Assembly: GCF_000151665.1 (NCBI RefSeq)
Contig: NW_013171816.1
Span: 1,126,204 to 1,190,203, forward strand
DNA: 64,000 nt
Direction: 5' to 3'
DNA from: Blastocystis hominis
Lineage: Eukaryota > Sar > Bigyra > Opalinata > Blastocystidae
Below, one piece after another: positions 1 through 14,053 of the stretch (the first letter of the stretch is position 1; every line of letters begins with the position of its first letter). The notes under the pieces are model-generated. The model was given only the letters and a program-made list of their open reading frames with translations, did not search any database and was not told where the DNA came from. The translations under genes were made by a program, and so were the position numbers.

Positions 1-1365
1 GCAGTGCAGCGGATTGCGTGTAGTGAGGTTTCTCTCCCAGATAAGCACACTTTTCCCTTGGGCGCGGAACATTCTACGCATCATCTCCTTTTCGGCAAAC
101 ACGACTTCACCAGCGCTTTTTTGTACTTCTCCATCTCTTCGACGGCTTCTTTTGGCAGCTGCAGCGTGCTCTGCCGATGAACCACCGGGATGATCAAAAT
201 GTGTCCTGCGGTCAGCTGTCCCTTCGGGCACGCCAAATACGCGTTTTCCCCCACTCTACACATCGTTCTGGCGTCAAAAACCCACGTCACAATGAGATGC
301 TTTTCTACATTAGGCGCTGCGAGGCAGAACCAACACGAGCTTCGGACCGCGCTTTCGGCCGCTCCAGCAGACTCGCCCGCGTTGACTCGCTTGTCTGGAG
401 CCGAATCCGCGGCTCCCTGCGCGCGTTTGAAGGAGTCGAACGGCGATTTGGTCGCGAAGGAATCGCATTGTTTTCGCTCCTCCGCGGACATCTGTGAGGC
501 CGGCACGACGTTCAGAGCATGCAGCCATTTGCGGCTTTTATCGGAGCCAGCGCGGACGGGGCCCAGACACACAATCCGCGTAATGGTGCCATCGATGTTG
601 CGATAGGGAACACGCTCGTAGAAAGTGTTCTAGATCGAAGAACACGATGTGGAGATACCATTGAGCCCGCAAAGTGATAGCGAGGACGCACAGAGGCAAG
701 CACTCGGCTAATGATGGGCGATCCTACAGAATGGCAGTCTGGAATGGAGGGGAAGCGAGAATTGTCGAGATTACGAAGCATTCTAGCGAATAAGGAGAAG
801 GAAAGAAGAACGAACCCCAAAGCCCATTCTGCTGAGAAAACAAAATCCACGTTGGCTTCACCACTGGCAGCGATCGCCTGTTCAATTTGAGATTTGTGGT
901 AATAAACGGATGAAGAGGAGGAATTGTTGTTTGTGTACTCCTTTTCGTCATAGATACCAGGGATGAACAAGACCTAAGTATAATTGAAATTAGATAGGTA
1001 GTACACGAAGGTCATTGATAGTTTGAAAGCTGACATCGGTCACCAGTGTCAAATTCTTTACTTTACTTAATTGGTCTCGCAACTCGTCGGAAATAACATC
1101 ATCTTTTAAAACAACATATGTTGGAAGCGAAAATGAAATGGAGGAATCTATCCGATCACTTTCCACCCAAATCAGTCTCTACCTATTTGGATCTGATTAT
1201 TCTCATCCAAAAACTTTCCAACGCAGAAGAGAACATCAAACGGACCCACCTTACTTGTGGCATATTTGTTCACTCTGTTTGAAACGTCTTTGATATTTCC
1301 TTCGATATCTCCGCAGATCAAAACCTACAGCTTCAGAGAAACAGTGAAAGCAAACCTTCACCATC
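1..1365 (-). CDS. CWF19L1: CWF19-like protein 1 (Drn1 family), 3' end outside window
   Basis: The family acts with the lariat-debranching enzyme and late spliceosomes in intron turnover. From the N-terminus I read the metallophosphatase-like start (LICGDIEGN, then FDVLFCVGKF), a middle PRYHFAG motif, an acidic linker, and the CwfJ C-terminal domain opening CWFCLAAPNVEKHLIV, followed by GHILIIPVVHRQS and EEMEKYKKAL. The last exon in the window gives RMFRAQGK, which continues the family pattern, so the 3' end is cut off by the window edge. The start is ATG MVK with a 31-bp intron right after the third codon. Other introns, for example after HLI and after KKAL, are about 35 bp. Identity is firm; a few middle exon joins are not. 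Confidence 0.88.
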
Positions 1366-1405
1366 TCCTTAAGAAAGTATGAGTCTCACAAACAATCAAC
1401 TAAAA

Positions 1406-2131
1406 CTACAAACGAAACGAAAGTTTTCCTTTTCTCCGCCGTTTTCGCCTCACTTTCCGTATCGTTATATTCTTTGTTCGAGTAATACTTCTACGCGCCT
1501 ATACATCATTTTACGACCAGATACTGATACTGGAGTTAGAATGATCACTTTCGGCTTCTCCTTCGCTGGGGTTTTTGCTACAATTGGTTCCTTGGTAGAC
1601 TGCGATTTTGGAATCTGTAGAGAGGATTGACTACTATCCATCACACAACTCACCAAGGAATACAGCTGGAGCTGGAGCTGAAGTTGGAGCTGGAGCTGAA
1701 GCTGAAGCTGGAGCTGGAGCTTCATATCAGAGTCAGAATTGCAGCGGCTTTGGCTTTGAAGTTGTGACATATCAGAAAAGAGGACTTGGGATAACAGGTT
1801 CAGTCCGTTCACAGATGGAAGTTTGTCATTTTGCGAGAGTTCAACACTACATAACATACTATTCGCAACGATACGTTCCCTGGCTCAAGTTTAACTCTTG
1901 AGAATGAAAAGGGGTCGTATTGTTTGAAGAGTTGCATTTTAGGATATTGCTATCTGAAAATAGGCGGTCTGACGTAGAATTTAGCACCATTTGCGAAAAG
2001 TCAGGAAACTTGCTGGTTTCCTGAGAGTTGCTAAATAATTTTAGATCTTGCGAGTTTAGTGGAGAGAAAAGTGAAGGATATCTTGATAGACCAACACTGG
2101 GGAGTTTGCCTTCGTTACTCAAACTACTCAT
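1406..2131 (-). CDS. Ser/Gln-rich low-complexity protein with basic tail
   Basis: I do not recognise this protein. It starts MSSLSNEGKLPSVG and is rich in S, Q, N and F, with recurring FSNSQ/FSDS-like pieces. A short intron after SQELNLSQG joins a second block that carries a Leu-Gln run coded by a hexamer array, then KPKVIILTPVS. A further 23-bp intron would give a strongly basic end (RKVRRKRRRKGK) and a TAG at 1406-1408, followed about 16 nt on by TGTTTGTG, the local poly(A) motif. Without that last intron the frame ends at a TAA near 1465. It is probably disordered. It lies tandem with CWF19L1, 40 bp upstream of its start codon. Confidence 0.5.
1663..1722. repeat. Hexamer array (GGAGCT/GAAGCT)
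   Basis: About ten copies of a GGAGCT/GAAGCT hexamer. Read on the minus strand inside the gene at 1406-2131 it codes alternating Leu and Gln. Copies differ at single bases. Confidence 0.85.
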
Positions 2132-2299
2132 ATTACTCTATCATGAATCCCAAGAAAAACACAATCAAAATAATTCTGATGCTTTTTAAACTGAAATGTA
2201 TGTATAACAAAGGAGTGAATAGTTTGCACCATCTAATAGAATACAGGTAATTCGGTATTGGGTTGTATCATTCATGAACAGGGTGCTTTTCGATGCGAA

Positions 2300-2924
2300 T
2301 TAAAAGATCTTTTTGATCGCCTTTTTCACTTTCTTATGTGCTTTATGTCCTATTCCATGCGAGCTAGAACTCGAACTCGAACTCGAACTCGAACTGGAGC
2401 TCGAACTGGAGCTCGAACTGGAGCTCGATTTGGATCCGTGCTTTCTATGTTTCTTATGAATCTTCACGTGCTATGGCTGATCGTATTTACGCACAAGTAC
2501 ATGACCACACCTGCAAACAACCTTCTTCTTATGTCCAGTCATAGGAATAATCCACCCACATTTCGAGCAAGTGATCTGCTGATTCTAAACATAGTTATCA
2601 ATCAATCAAAGTCCAAACCTGCATATGATATTCGCCATTCAAGGAAACGGGCATAGGTCCATAAGCACCAGGCGGAGGCATCTGCGTATTTGCCATAGGA
2701 GGAGGCGGAGGATATGAGGACCGAGCGCCATAACCCACAGGAGGAGGAGGAGGGGGAGGAGCTTGATAGACTGCAGGCGCCGAAGCATATTCGGCTGCCT
2801 GTGGCTGAGCCATTCCATAAGGCATAGGCTGCGAGTAATTCGGGATTTGCTGTTGCGGATAGCCAGCAGCCTGGTTCATCTGTCTCACTTCCTCCGTTAT
2901 TTCAACAACTTCACGTCGATTCAT
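2300..2924 (-). CDS. Pro/Tyr/Gln-rich zinc-ribbon protein with Ser tail
   Basis: Unrecognised family. The start MNRREVVEITEEVRQMN leads into a disordered P/Y/Q/A-rich segment with a run of eight prolines. A 34-bp intron joins this to a four-cysteine ribbon, CSKCGW then CRCGH. A 30-bp intron removes an in-frame TAG and leads to a basic HVKIHKKHRKH stretch, about 22 serines coded by a hexamer array, and a KKVKKAIKKIF end (TAA 2300-2302). A zinc ribbon with low-complexity arms suggests nucleic-acid or ribosome-associated work, but that is inference. It sits tandem between its neighbours on the same strand. Confidence 0.6.
2361..2427. repeat. Hexamer array coding poly-Ser
   Basis: Repeated TCGAAC followed by alternating TCGAAC/TGGAGC hexamers. 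On the minus strand they code the serine run of the zinc-ribbon protein with changing Ser codons, so the protein repeat is kept while the DNA has drifted. Confidence 0.85.
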
Positions 2925-3009
2925 ATCAAAATGAGTGAGCTGACTTCCATCCCTCTTCCCTTCATCCCATCCCCACCTCTGATTTTATCTCCGTTTCCAA
3001 CAAACAATA

Positions 3010-4661
<1,652 letters not shown>

Positions 4662-4866
4662 TCAATTGGCATCTAGTCGTGTACCGAGGTAAAAAACCTC
4701 CGATCATTCTGGATCTGTGAGTATTACTTTCCTTTTTATAACTTCCGCGGTTATTCCATTCTTATAACAAACAAGTTCACATTTCGGAATAGAAGTAATT
4801 GAAGTCTAATTGACTCGCAATCGTTACAAAATCAGCGTAGCTTCACATTAATACATTATCGAAAAA

Positions 4867-7386
4867 CTACCCTTTCGGCGGATTTCGCAGCTGCATAATC
4901 AGTTGTTGCATTTTCTGACTGAACTTGACGCTTAACGACGTTATCTAGGCTTCAACGCGAGAAAGAGCACACACTTCAATTTTGCGATCTTCCTGAATCG
5001 ATAATAACTCCACGGTGTAACTCTCCCCATTCTGAATCATTCAAAACTATCATAAAACCATACATTCTTTTTGTCGATCATTTCGTTAATGCTGTCGAAG
5101 AGCTTATTCTGCTTGTTACGTCCCAGCAATGCAATTCGTACCTGCAATCCTACAAACACTCTCGATTGCTCGAGCAATTCAAAGATGAGGATTCGAATGG
5201 AGTGTTTTTCGTTTCCGACAAAGAAATAATGGCAAAGAGAGTCTAAATATTCGTTGTGCAGCTCAAGGATGGTGTCGAATCGTTTCACCGTTTTGAGCTT
5301 CGAAATCATTTGGTTATAGAATTTATCGATGATGTGTAAAAAGTAAAAGTTCTGTAGCGTGGTTAAGAACGACTGGATCTTCATCCGCAGCAGATTAAAC
5401 GCATCGAGCACCGATTCGACCTCTACGATGTTCACTCGATCCAGCTCCTTCGATAGACAACACTGGTCCACCCAAATCTTCTGCACCACGAACGACTGCG
5501 TCTTGAAGCTCATCAGGAACGCGAAAATCTGCTCGTATTTCGCCATTTCCACCTTCGAAAAAATCACGCGCAGGTTCGGCTCGCATTCCACCGTGAAAAA
5601 CGGACTCTTCCAGATGTCGAACGGCGAGAGCGCGCGCAGCCGGTTCAATCGCACATGCTGCGACAGAAACTCGAACTGGCTCGCCAGCGAGGTCCGGTGC
5701 ACGCAGTTATTGAATTCCTCCTGCAGCCACCCGTTCGACACCTCCGTCGGCGCCGTTAAAAACCCGGAATCCACGCGGGAAATGAACTCCAGATAGAAAT
5801 CCCCCGCGGCAAGCAGGTAAAACTGGTGGAGCAGACGCAGCATCGCGAAAAGGTGGTACTCGTCGAAGTAGACGTGGAGGATGTGCGATTGCGCCTGGTC
5901 GTACACAGATTGCAATGTCGTTTCGAATGGCGTGTACTGCGTGGTCACGCGATTTCTACACTTACATCGCTGAGAGAACAGCGGTCCAACACGGATAATT
6001 CGGTTCCGCGCACGCACCACTATCCAAAAGTGGAAACGTGGAAACCTACCTTGTGATCTTGGAGGGAATCGCGGATGAAGTGGATGGACTTCCCACAATC
6101 GAAAATCTGTCGGACCAACGACGCGGGGAAGAAGCTGGGAATCATGCGTTGGCGATAGAAATAGCTAGAGATGACACGCAGAATCGAGATGAACATCTCG
6201 GTCCATCGATTGAAGGTCTCTTCGGATTCGAAGGAGTTTGCTGCAGGAGTGACGATTTCGACGAAGAACTCCGCGTGAATATCGAGCAAGCGCCCATTGA
6301 CCGCCCATTCCCAGGATTGTTTTAAAGTGAATCGGTTCACGTCGATTAACAGCGCTAAAGCCAAATCACGATAATCCTGGTTCCCATGATTGATCTAGAT
6401 CGAATCGTGGAAACAGAGAAACGAAAGTAGCGATCGAAGAGGCCAAGGCTCCGCCTCGAAGATTAATCCCGCAGAAAAGAATATTGTAGAGATACGTGAG
6501 TCGCTGAAGCGGTTTTTCGCACTGGAACATGCTGGGCGTCATCCAATCAAATCGCAAGAATTCTACAATTGCTGAAACGTAAACGACGCTCCGCCAGCGA
6601 TGGCAGCGTTGTTGGTCTCTTCGAGGGAGATCACGAAGCGGTAGAACTGGTAGAGCTGCTTGTTGACGTTGTCGTTGACGCTGTTGCGGATGATTCCGTG
6701 CTCTTCGGACTTGGTTCCCTCCATCAATCTAAAGAGGGAGGGCGGAGAGCGAAGGAAACTGGCGGATGCGGCGGTAGAGCGAGCTGATTTGGAGGAGACG
6801 AAGCGTGGAGTTGTGGATGTGGAGCGGGAGCGAGAGATCGCTGGTGAAGAGGTAGAGCTGGGACTGCTCGCTGCGATGAGTGAGGAAGGGAGAAGAAGAA
6901 GAAACTCGTATTGGAAGAAGGTCGAGTCCACGCCTTGGAACGTCACGATGATCTCGCGAATCAGCACGTTTTCGGGGATCTTTGTGGGTGAGGGAGAGAG
7001 AGGAGATGAGGGTACGGAAAGCTTCAGCATGGAGCTTGAAGGGGCGGGGGCAGAGGACGGAGTCGAGCCCAGACGAGCTGATGGTTGAGGAGGCTGCAGG
7101 GATTGGGATGATTGAGGAGACTGCAGGGATTGGGATGATTGAGGAGGCTGCAGGGATTGGGATGGCTGTGAACACTGCGCCGAGTGGAAGGGCTGCTGTG
7201 ACGGGGGGTTCTGATTTTGATTTGCTTGTCTTGACGATTTTGTTGGAGTCTAGAATGAATCGATCGACACAATACGACAGAGAAATTGAACAATTTAGGA
7301 ACAGAAAGAGATGAGATCGTGACCGACTTCTTTTGATAATAAAGCAAATACAATAAATATAACATCCAGCTACACGTAACGCTCAC
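4867..7386 (-). CDS. Gamma-tubulin complex component (Spc97/Spc98 family)
   Basis: Subunit of the gamma-tubulin complex that nucleates microtubules. A Q/S/P-rich N-terminus includes three copies of a nine-residue SLQ(P/S)PQ(S/P)SQ unit. The N-terminal GCP motif follows as PENVLIREIIVTFQGVD, then SSLYRRIRQ and QCEKPLQRLTYL. The C-terminal GCP domain has LHVYFDEYHLFAMLRLLHQF, LAAGDFYLEFIS and a long helical end. A 35-bp intron after TFQQ resolves an apparent frame break near 6.56 kb. Two more short introns near the end give the final IMQLRNPPKG and a TAG at 4867. GCP2/GCP3-like by its motifs, though the exact member is unsure. The chosen start (MSVTCSW) is the first in-frame ATG; MLYLLYLL seven codons on is possible. 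Confidence 0.85.
7085..7165. repeat. 27-bp tandem repeat, three copies
   Basis: Three copies of a 27-bp unit containing GATTGGGATGATTGAGGAG. It codes the Q/S/P-rich N-terminal repeats of the gamma-tubulin complex protein on the minus strand. Confidence 0.9.
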
Positions 7387-7400
7387 ACACCACTCTATAT

Positions 7401-7711
7401 CTACACTCGGGTTTGAGGATTCGTCTCACTCGATTGAACGAGTCTTTCATATATCGAATCGAAATTCTCGATCAGAGAAGGACGGTCCATCATATTTCCG
7501 CGCAGAATAGAATGAATTGGACTAATGACTCCTTCCTCACTGGCTATTCCATCATAAATCCCATAAAGCGAGTACGAATATTTGAATTTGCAAATGCTTT
7601 TATGTATCGACCGAACTTTACCAGGTCTGAGTCGGACATCGATTCTCTTCCGAACTCAGATGCCAGCTCCTCTAGGAGTCTAGAAATCGAATTTCTTCGG
7701 ATCTCATCCAT
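7401..7711 (-). CDS. Small hypothetical protein
   Basis: Not recognised. The first block starts MDEIRRNSISRLLEELA and is helical. A 32-bp intron (GTACTC...AATAG) joins it to SEEGVISPIHSILRGN and IENFDSIYERLVQ, ending QTRV at a TAG. The gain in open frame after removing a typical 32-bp intron supports it as real. An N-terminal exon further upstream (up to about 7850) is likely but I could not place it. It is divergent from the SH3 gene at 7910. The opposite strand is also open here for 164 codons, but without any family signal. Confidence 0.45.
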
Positions 7712-7909
7712 TCTTTGCGATTTACAAATTGAACAAAAATCCAATCGATTTTTGTCAATTCCGAAAACTCAAAAAAAAAGAATGATTGTGAATCTTATAT
7801 GCAGTTTTGGCGGTGTTTGCAAGCAGCTACCGTGCATATTATCGTTTCCGATCGAAATATTGAAGGATCATCTTTCTGTACTCGAAATGTGTGTTTCTCA
7901 GCAATAGAA

Positions 7910-9594
7910 AATGTTTGACCTCAATCCGAATGTAATATTGTTTTCGTTGGAAGGAAAACGAGTCACGGACGGACTTGTTGAGGATTATATTAAAGGAAAT
8001 CAGAAAACTGCCTATTTAACGATACTACTAGACACGAGTTATTCGCAGCCTATTCGTTGTTTTATCAAATACGCTAATCTTCTTCGAACGGTGACTGCCA
8101 ACCCCTCTGCCACTTTTCAGGATGTAGTATCGCACAGTTTCCGAGTAGTCGTCTTTTTCCGCTGTTGAAACTAGGATATTTTCCCAGAAATGGATTGGCA
8201 CGAGAAATACATTTCTATTGATGGAGAGGATTTCAATCCGAAGATCGTCGTCCATAATCACATTCACCTAGGAAGTGTGATCGTAGTAAAGGACGGTAAA
8301 GCGCCTCCTCCTCCCCCACTTCCCCAGAAAGTCTTTTCGGTTCTACTGGATTTCGGAGGCGGCTGGACCATCCACTACCCTGTACGCCAAGATCTCTTCC
8401 ACTACAGCACGGTTTTGGAGTATTGCAGTGTAAGCTCGAATCGCATGTGCGACATAGCGAATCAGCGGTCTGCCCTCCAGTTACCTGCACCTCGAGTCTG
8501 CGAATCACACAGCATTGAAGGAGCAGTCCTTCGTGCTCTCCTCGTTCGATGTGATCCACGTGGTCGTCGATCTGTATGTGCAAGATCATCAGGGCAAAAA
8601 TCATTTATATCACCCAATTTGCCAGGATCGCGTGCAGACGCTGATAACAGACATCCAGAACTGTCCATTCGTGCACGAACCTCTGTGTCTATTAATGAAT
8701 GATGAAGTGGTGGATCCGAAGACGCCTGTGTGGAACCTGCTGACTTCCGATACGAAAAGCGTGGATCTGCACGTGGAAACTGTAAGTTGAGTGAAGCAAT
8801 GGCATGAATTGAAATGATCACGTGGGTGCACGGGAGTTACTTCGGGGAATGGCGCGTTTGATTGATGTAATTGTGTTAAGGTCCATTTGATGATTGAATT
8901 GTGTTTTGGTGCCCGAATTTGAAAGGATTGTGTTTTGGTGCCATCACGTGCGAATTTGGGTCGTTTTTTGATTGACTTCGAGTGATAGATTCGATCCAAA
9001 CAGCGAAACGCCCACATAGCCACGTGCATTTCCCATCCAAAGTTAATGTCACTTGCATCTTCTGTTTTTTTCTTTCTTCTTCTTCTTCTTCTTCTTATTA
9101 TTATTATTATCATTTCACACTCTTATTTTTCATTTCATTCAATTCCTCACACCTCGTAGATTTCCACAGACCATTTATGCGTCCTCATGAAGAATGAGGC
9201 TACGGTGGTCGTAATCGACGAGGCTGGCGACGAGAAGCAGCTCACCATCCCCGAGAACGCGCTACTGATTCCCTCCGTGCCGTTCTACAGTCGACAAAAA
9301 TTCTGCGTCGTTTCTTACGATGGCTACGACGAAATCCAGCTGCCGACATCCTCGTGTCAAGAGATTCGAGACTATGCAGTACGGGAGGAAGGAAATTGAA
9401 GAGTAGATTTCGTTGCGAGAGAATCGAGTAATGAAGGTGTGTTCGAATTGGGATAGTGATTGCCCCTACCAGCTTTCTGTGAGACTGGGACAATTGGTAT
9501 CGGTGTCCAAGGAGGATGAAGATTATTATTATGGAGAAATCGTGAATGAAGAGAATCATGAGGAAGGGTGGATTCAAAAAGCGCTGCTAACATG
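7910..9594 (+). CDS. SH3-domain protein with poly(A)-made stop
   Basis: Multi-exon protein whose only recognised domain is a C-terminal SH3: YQLSVRLGQLVSVSKEDED, then YYYGEIVNEE and the closing EGWIQKALL. The N-terminal parts (MFDLNPNVILFSLEGK; WHEKYISIDGEDFNP; FDVIHVVVDLYVQDHQGK) look like repeated beta-rich segments, perhaps several SH3-like or C2-like folds, but I cannot name them. SH3 domains bind proline-rich ligands, and the WASP-like protein at 54.1-55.7 kb is a possible partner by inference only. The frame has no stop after KALLT before it runs into SmD2; the TG of the next codon (9593-9594) plus poly(A) gives TGA. One intron (8782-9159) is ten times longer than normal. Confidence 0.65.
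8782..9159 (+). other. Exceptionally long intron (378 bp)
   Basis: Strong donor GTAAGT and acceptor CGTAG join LHVET to ISTDHLCVLM in frame. It holds two direct copies of ATTGTGTTTTGGTGCC, three CACGTG palindromes and a (CTT)n(ATT)n tract at about 9077-9112. All other introns traced in this window are far shorter. Confidence 0.75.
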
Positions 9595-9620
9595 CTATAT
9601 TTGTTGCACAAACACGATAT
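9595..9620. terminator. Shared convergent poly(A) element
   Basis: The spacer between the two convergent genes contains TTTGTTGCACAAACA, which reads as a TTTGTTGC motif on plus and TGTTTGTGCAAC on minus. Each strand's motif lies 5-6 nt past the stop or stop-forming base of its own gene. Confidence 0.65.
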
Positions 9621-10077
9621 TTAATCTTTCAAATTGGGATTACTGCAGACAACAACCACACTATCACCTCGCAAGAACAACTAGTGAATGAATGATAAAC
9701 GGAGCGCCCTACCTTGGGAATAAATCTGTCTTTTGTTATGGCTTTCGCTTTCTTCTTCCCCTTGCCAGATTTCGGCACTTCTGTCCAAATCTCTTTGACG
9801 TTCTCTAAAACCCTTCAAATCACCACCAATGCTAGATTTTTACATATTGCAGTGTCGGTCAAATGCTTTTACATGACAAAGAAGCTTGTGGTTGTTTCTT
9901 ACGTTAATGAGCACCTAAAAACATAAAAGCGATTAGAAAAGGCGCCTACACTCGTACCGTTCTTGACTGCTCTGTATAGAATTGACAAAGGACCTTGGGC
10001 GAACTCAGCCTCTTCACTCTTCTCAAGGGAATTATCAGGATTCCTACAAATCACTGACTTCAAGCCACACCCCACAT
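9621..10077 (-). CDS. SNRPD2: Small nuclear ribonucleoprotein SmD2
   Basis: Core Sm-ring subunit of U1, U2, U4 and U5 snRNPs. The Sm fold is nearly complete: [20 protein letters not shown], then [36 protein letters not shown] and [12 protein letters not shown] before a TAA. Introns of 31-35 bp fall after NGTS, HCNM and RFIPK. The start codon itself is split: A and T at 10077-10076, then a 32-bp GT-AG intron, then G at 10043. No other ATG in frame precedes [11 protein letters not shown]. The stop TAA is followed after six bases by TGTTTGTG, overlapping the terminator of the SH3 gene. Confidence 0.93.
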
Positions 10078-10239
10078 TTCCAAGAACAAGTAATTTGAAT
10101 CTGCTATAGTTCGATTTTCAACAAACAGGGCGTCTGGTTAAAAATATCAAATAACCGCGATTTTGCGATCCAACCAAACAACACGCTAGAGCTACATAGT
10201 TGTACAGTTCTTCTTCTCTTCCAGGCTCACCGCTATAAA

Positions 10240-11905
<1,666 letters not shown>

Positions 11906-12038
11906 TTTCTCTGTTTCTTAAAATAAGATATTTGATTCTTCGAAAAAAAACGGCAAAAAGAATCCATACGAATCCCCCATTCCCGCGGTTCCCCGCTGTT
12001 TCCAACAAACAATCCACTCAATCCCACACATTCACCCG

Positions 12039-13548
12039 TTAGAACCCCAGGAATCCGAGCTCCTCTCTCTCTCTCTTGAAAATCTCAAAGTACTGGAAGA
12101 TCGTCGTCACCGCCAGCAGGATTCCCGTTCCCGAGCCGATGGCCCCGATGAAGTCCGCGAACACGGTCAGCGCTCCGATGCACAGTCCTCCCAGCAGGGC
12201 CGCCGTGGGGATGTAGCGGTCGAGGACGTCGATGAGGGCGCTGTCTCGGTAGCCCTTCATGGTCATGCCCTCATCGCGGAGCTGGCGCGCCACGTCGCGC
12301 GAGGAGGTTCCGGAGAACTCGATCCAGAGTCTGGAGACCGCCGCGCATCCGCCCAGCATGAACACGAGGTAGACGAGGAGCTGGATGGGGTCGGCGAGGG
12401 CGGCGGAGAGCGAGGCGGGCGCCATCAGATAGTAGATGAGTCCGCCGATGGGGCGGCTCTGCTGCTCGTCGTGCGACCAGCGGCCCAGCAGCGAGACCAG
12501 GAAGCTGCCCTCCCAGCGGCGCGAGAGCATCTGGGAGAGGATGAGCAGGTTGGAGGTGAGCGAGGAGATGATGATGATCGGCGTGTTGCTCGTGTAGAAC
12601 AGACGGATCGGGTACACGCCCTGCTGGCCGCGGTACTTCGGGTTCTTCACCGCCAGCTCCACGCGGAAGCCCTGGAAGTACACCACCACCAGGAACACCG
12701 CCACCGTCGCCAGCAGGTTGAACAGGTTCGGCAGCGCCGAGCGGTAGAACGCGTACCGCAGCGCGCGGATCTTGTCCTTCCGCGTGATCAGCAGGTGGAA
12801 CAGCGAGATCACCGCGCCCTCGAACTCCTTGCCGCGGCCCGTGTCCATCGTCATCGGAGAGAACGCGCGCCACATCACAGACTCGCAGATGTTCGTCGCG
12901 ATGAACAGAGAGATGCCAGAACCGAGACCGTATCCCTTCTGCAGCATCTCGTCCAGCAGAAGAACGATCACGCCCGAGAGCGACAGCTGGAAGATCAGAA
13001 GACCGCACGTCATCCAGCCCAGCTCGCTCGTGGGACCGTACATGCCAGACACCACGTACACGAACGAGGTGATGAAGGTCAGCAGCAGGCCAAAAAGCTT
13101 CTGCACGCTCTCGAAGAGGTCGCGCTCCTCCTTCACGCTCTGATCGTACACCACCAACTTCAGACCCGTCAAAAGCTGCATGATCATGCTGGACGTCACG
13201 ATGGGAGTGATTCCCAGCTCCATCAGAGTGCCGCTAGACGATGACACCAAAACACTGCCAACTACCGGTTCGAGGCAGAGATCGCACGCAGCCAGTACAG
13301 GGGGTCCGAGGAGGCAGCGTTGGCAATGCCATACAGAGGAATCTGGCAGCACACAAGGTAAACGAACAAAGCAACCACAGTCCACAGACAGCGCTCACGG
13401 AAGGGAACCTGGGAGTCAAGCGGTACGAATGCCAATCACCTTCTTCTCAGGAGTTTTCACCTCAGGAAGGAATGTACAAAGAGGCTCGCAAATATGGAGA
13501 AGATCGACTAGACATGAGCCATTTCCATAGGCAGCAATTACACTTCAT
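12039..13548 (-). CDS. SEC61A: Sec61 translocon subunit alpha
   Basis: Channel subunit of the ER protein translocon, a polytopic membrane protein with about ten helices. The start [20 protein letters not shown] needs a 34-bp intron after ATG AAG T; two more introns (31 and 32 bp) lead through [20 protein letters not shown] and [20 protein letters not shown] into [20 protein letters not shown]. The remaining two thirds ([35 protein letters not shown]) is one uninterrupted exon. GC content is clearly higher than in the flanks, as expected for a highly expressed gene. Stop TAA; TGTTTGTTGG follows 25 nt later. Confidence 0.96.
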
Positions 13549-14053
13549 TTGATTCACAATTTACTAGAGAGTGAATACTACGCATTTTGAAGTGAACCGC
13601 GGGAATCACTCATTTCATTCTGAGTGATTGAATCGATTTAAATTGCATGGGAATGTGTAGAAAGAGGGTTGAAGTGTGCATTTTCTACCACAAAATAGAG
13701 TCATTGACTTGTAATGATCAGATTATGAAAAAGAGGATTGAAAAGAGTTTGGAATCAATCAAAGAATAGGTACGATACCACATTGTCAATTTCTTCACTT
13801 GCCCAACACAAATGTTTGACTAAACACGGTTATCGGCATTCTCCTATATTCAATCACTCGTCCCTACACATAAACCAATAAATCTCGACGTCTAATAACG
13901 ATTGGGAAAAGGGAGTTTCATCCTCGACGACGTTGCGATCTGACCATGAATTCCAATTCTAGGTTTTCTTAAGCTCCCTTCCGAAAAACACTTGTAGGTG
14001 TTTGTTGTGTGATTTGATGACCAACGGTGCTAATCATTTGTGGTAGTATCGCC
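13549..14053. promoter_or_regulatory. Divergent intergenic region SEC61A/uS8
   Basis: Five hundred bases between two highly expressed divergent genes, without convincing coding sequence. It holds a perfect 9-bp inverted repeat, AATCACTCA (13604-13612) and TGAGTGATT (13621-13629), around an 8-base loop. A two-way promoter is the natural reading. Confidence 0.5.

Noticed and set aside
4680-4720. GAGGTAAAAAACCTC hairpin between the kinase and the gamma-tubulin complex gene
   Set aside because: A five-base stem is too short to call a regulatory structure.
6540-6600. Apparent frameshift in the gamma-tubulin complex gene
   Set aside because: A 35-bp GT-AG intron starting GTAGAATTC restores the frame.
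7413-7907. 164-codon plus-strand frame
   Set aside because: The minus strand gains a better frame after removing a normal 32-bp intron, and the SH3 gene starts just after it. No family signal in the plus frame, though it cannot be fully excluded.
12471-13244. Long plus-strand frame (257 codons) opposite SEC61A
   Set aside because: It mirrors the GC-rich codons of a strongly conserved gene; its composition (H, R, Q, E rich) is typical of an antisense shadow.
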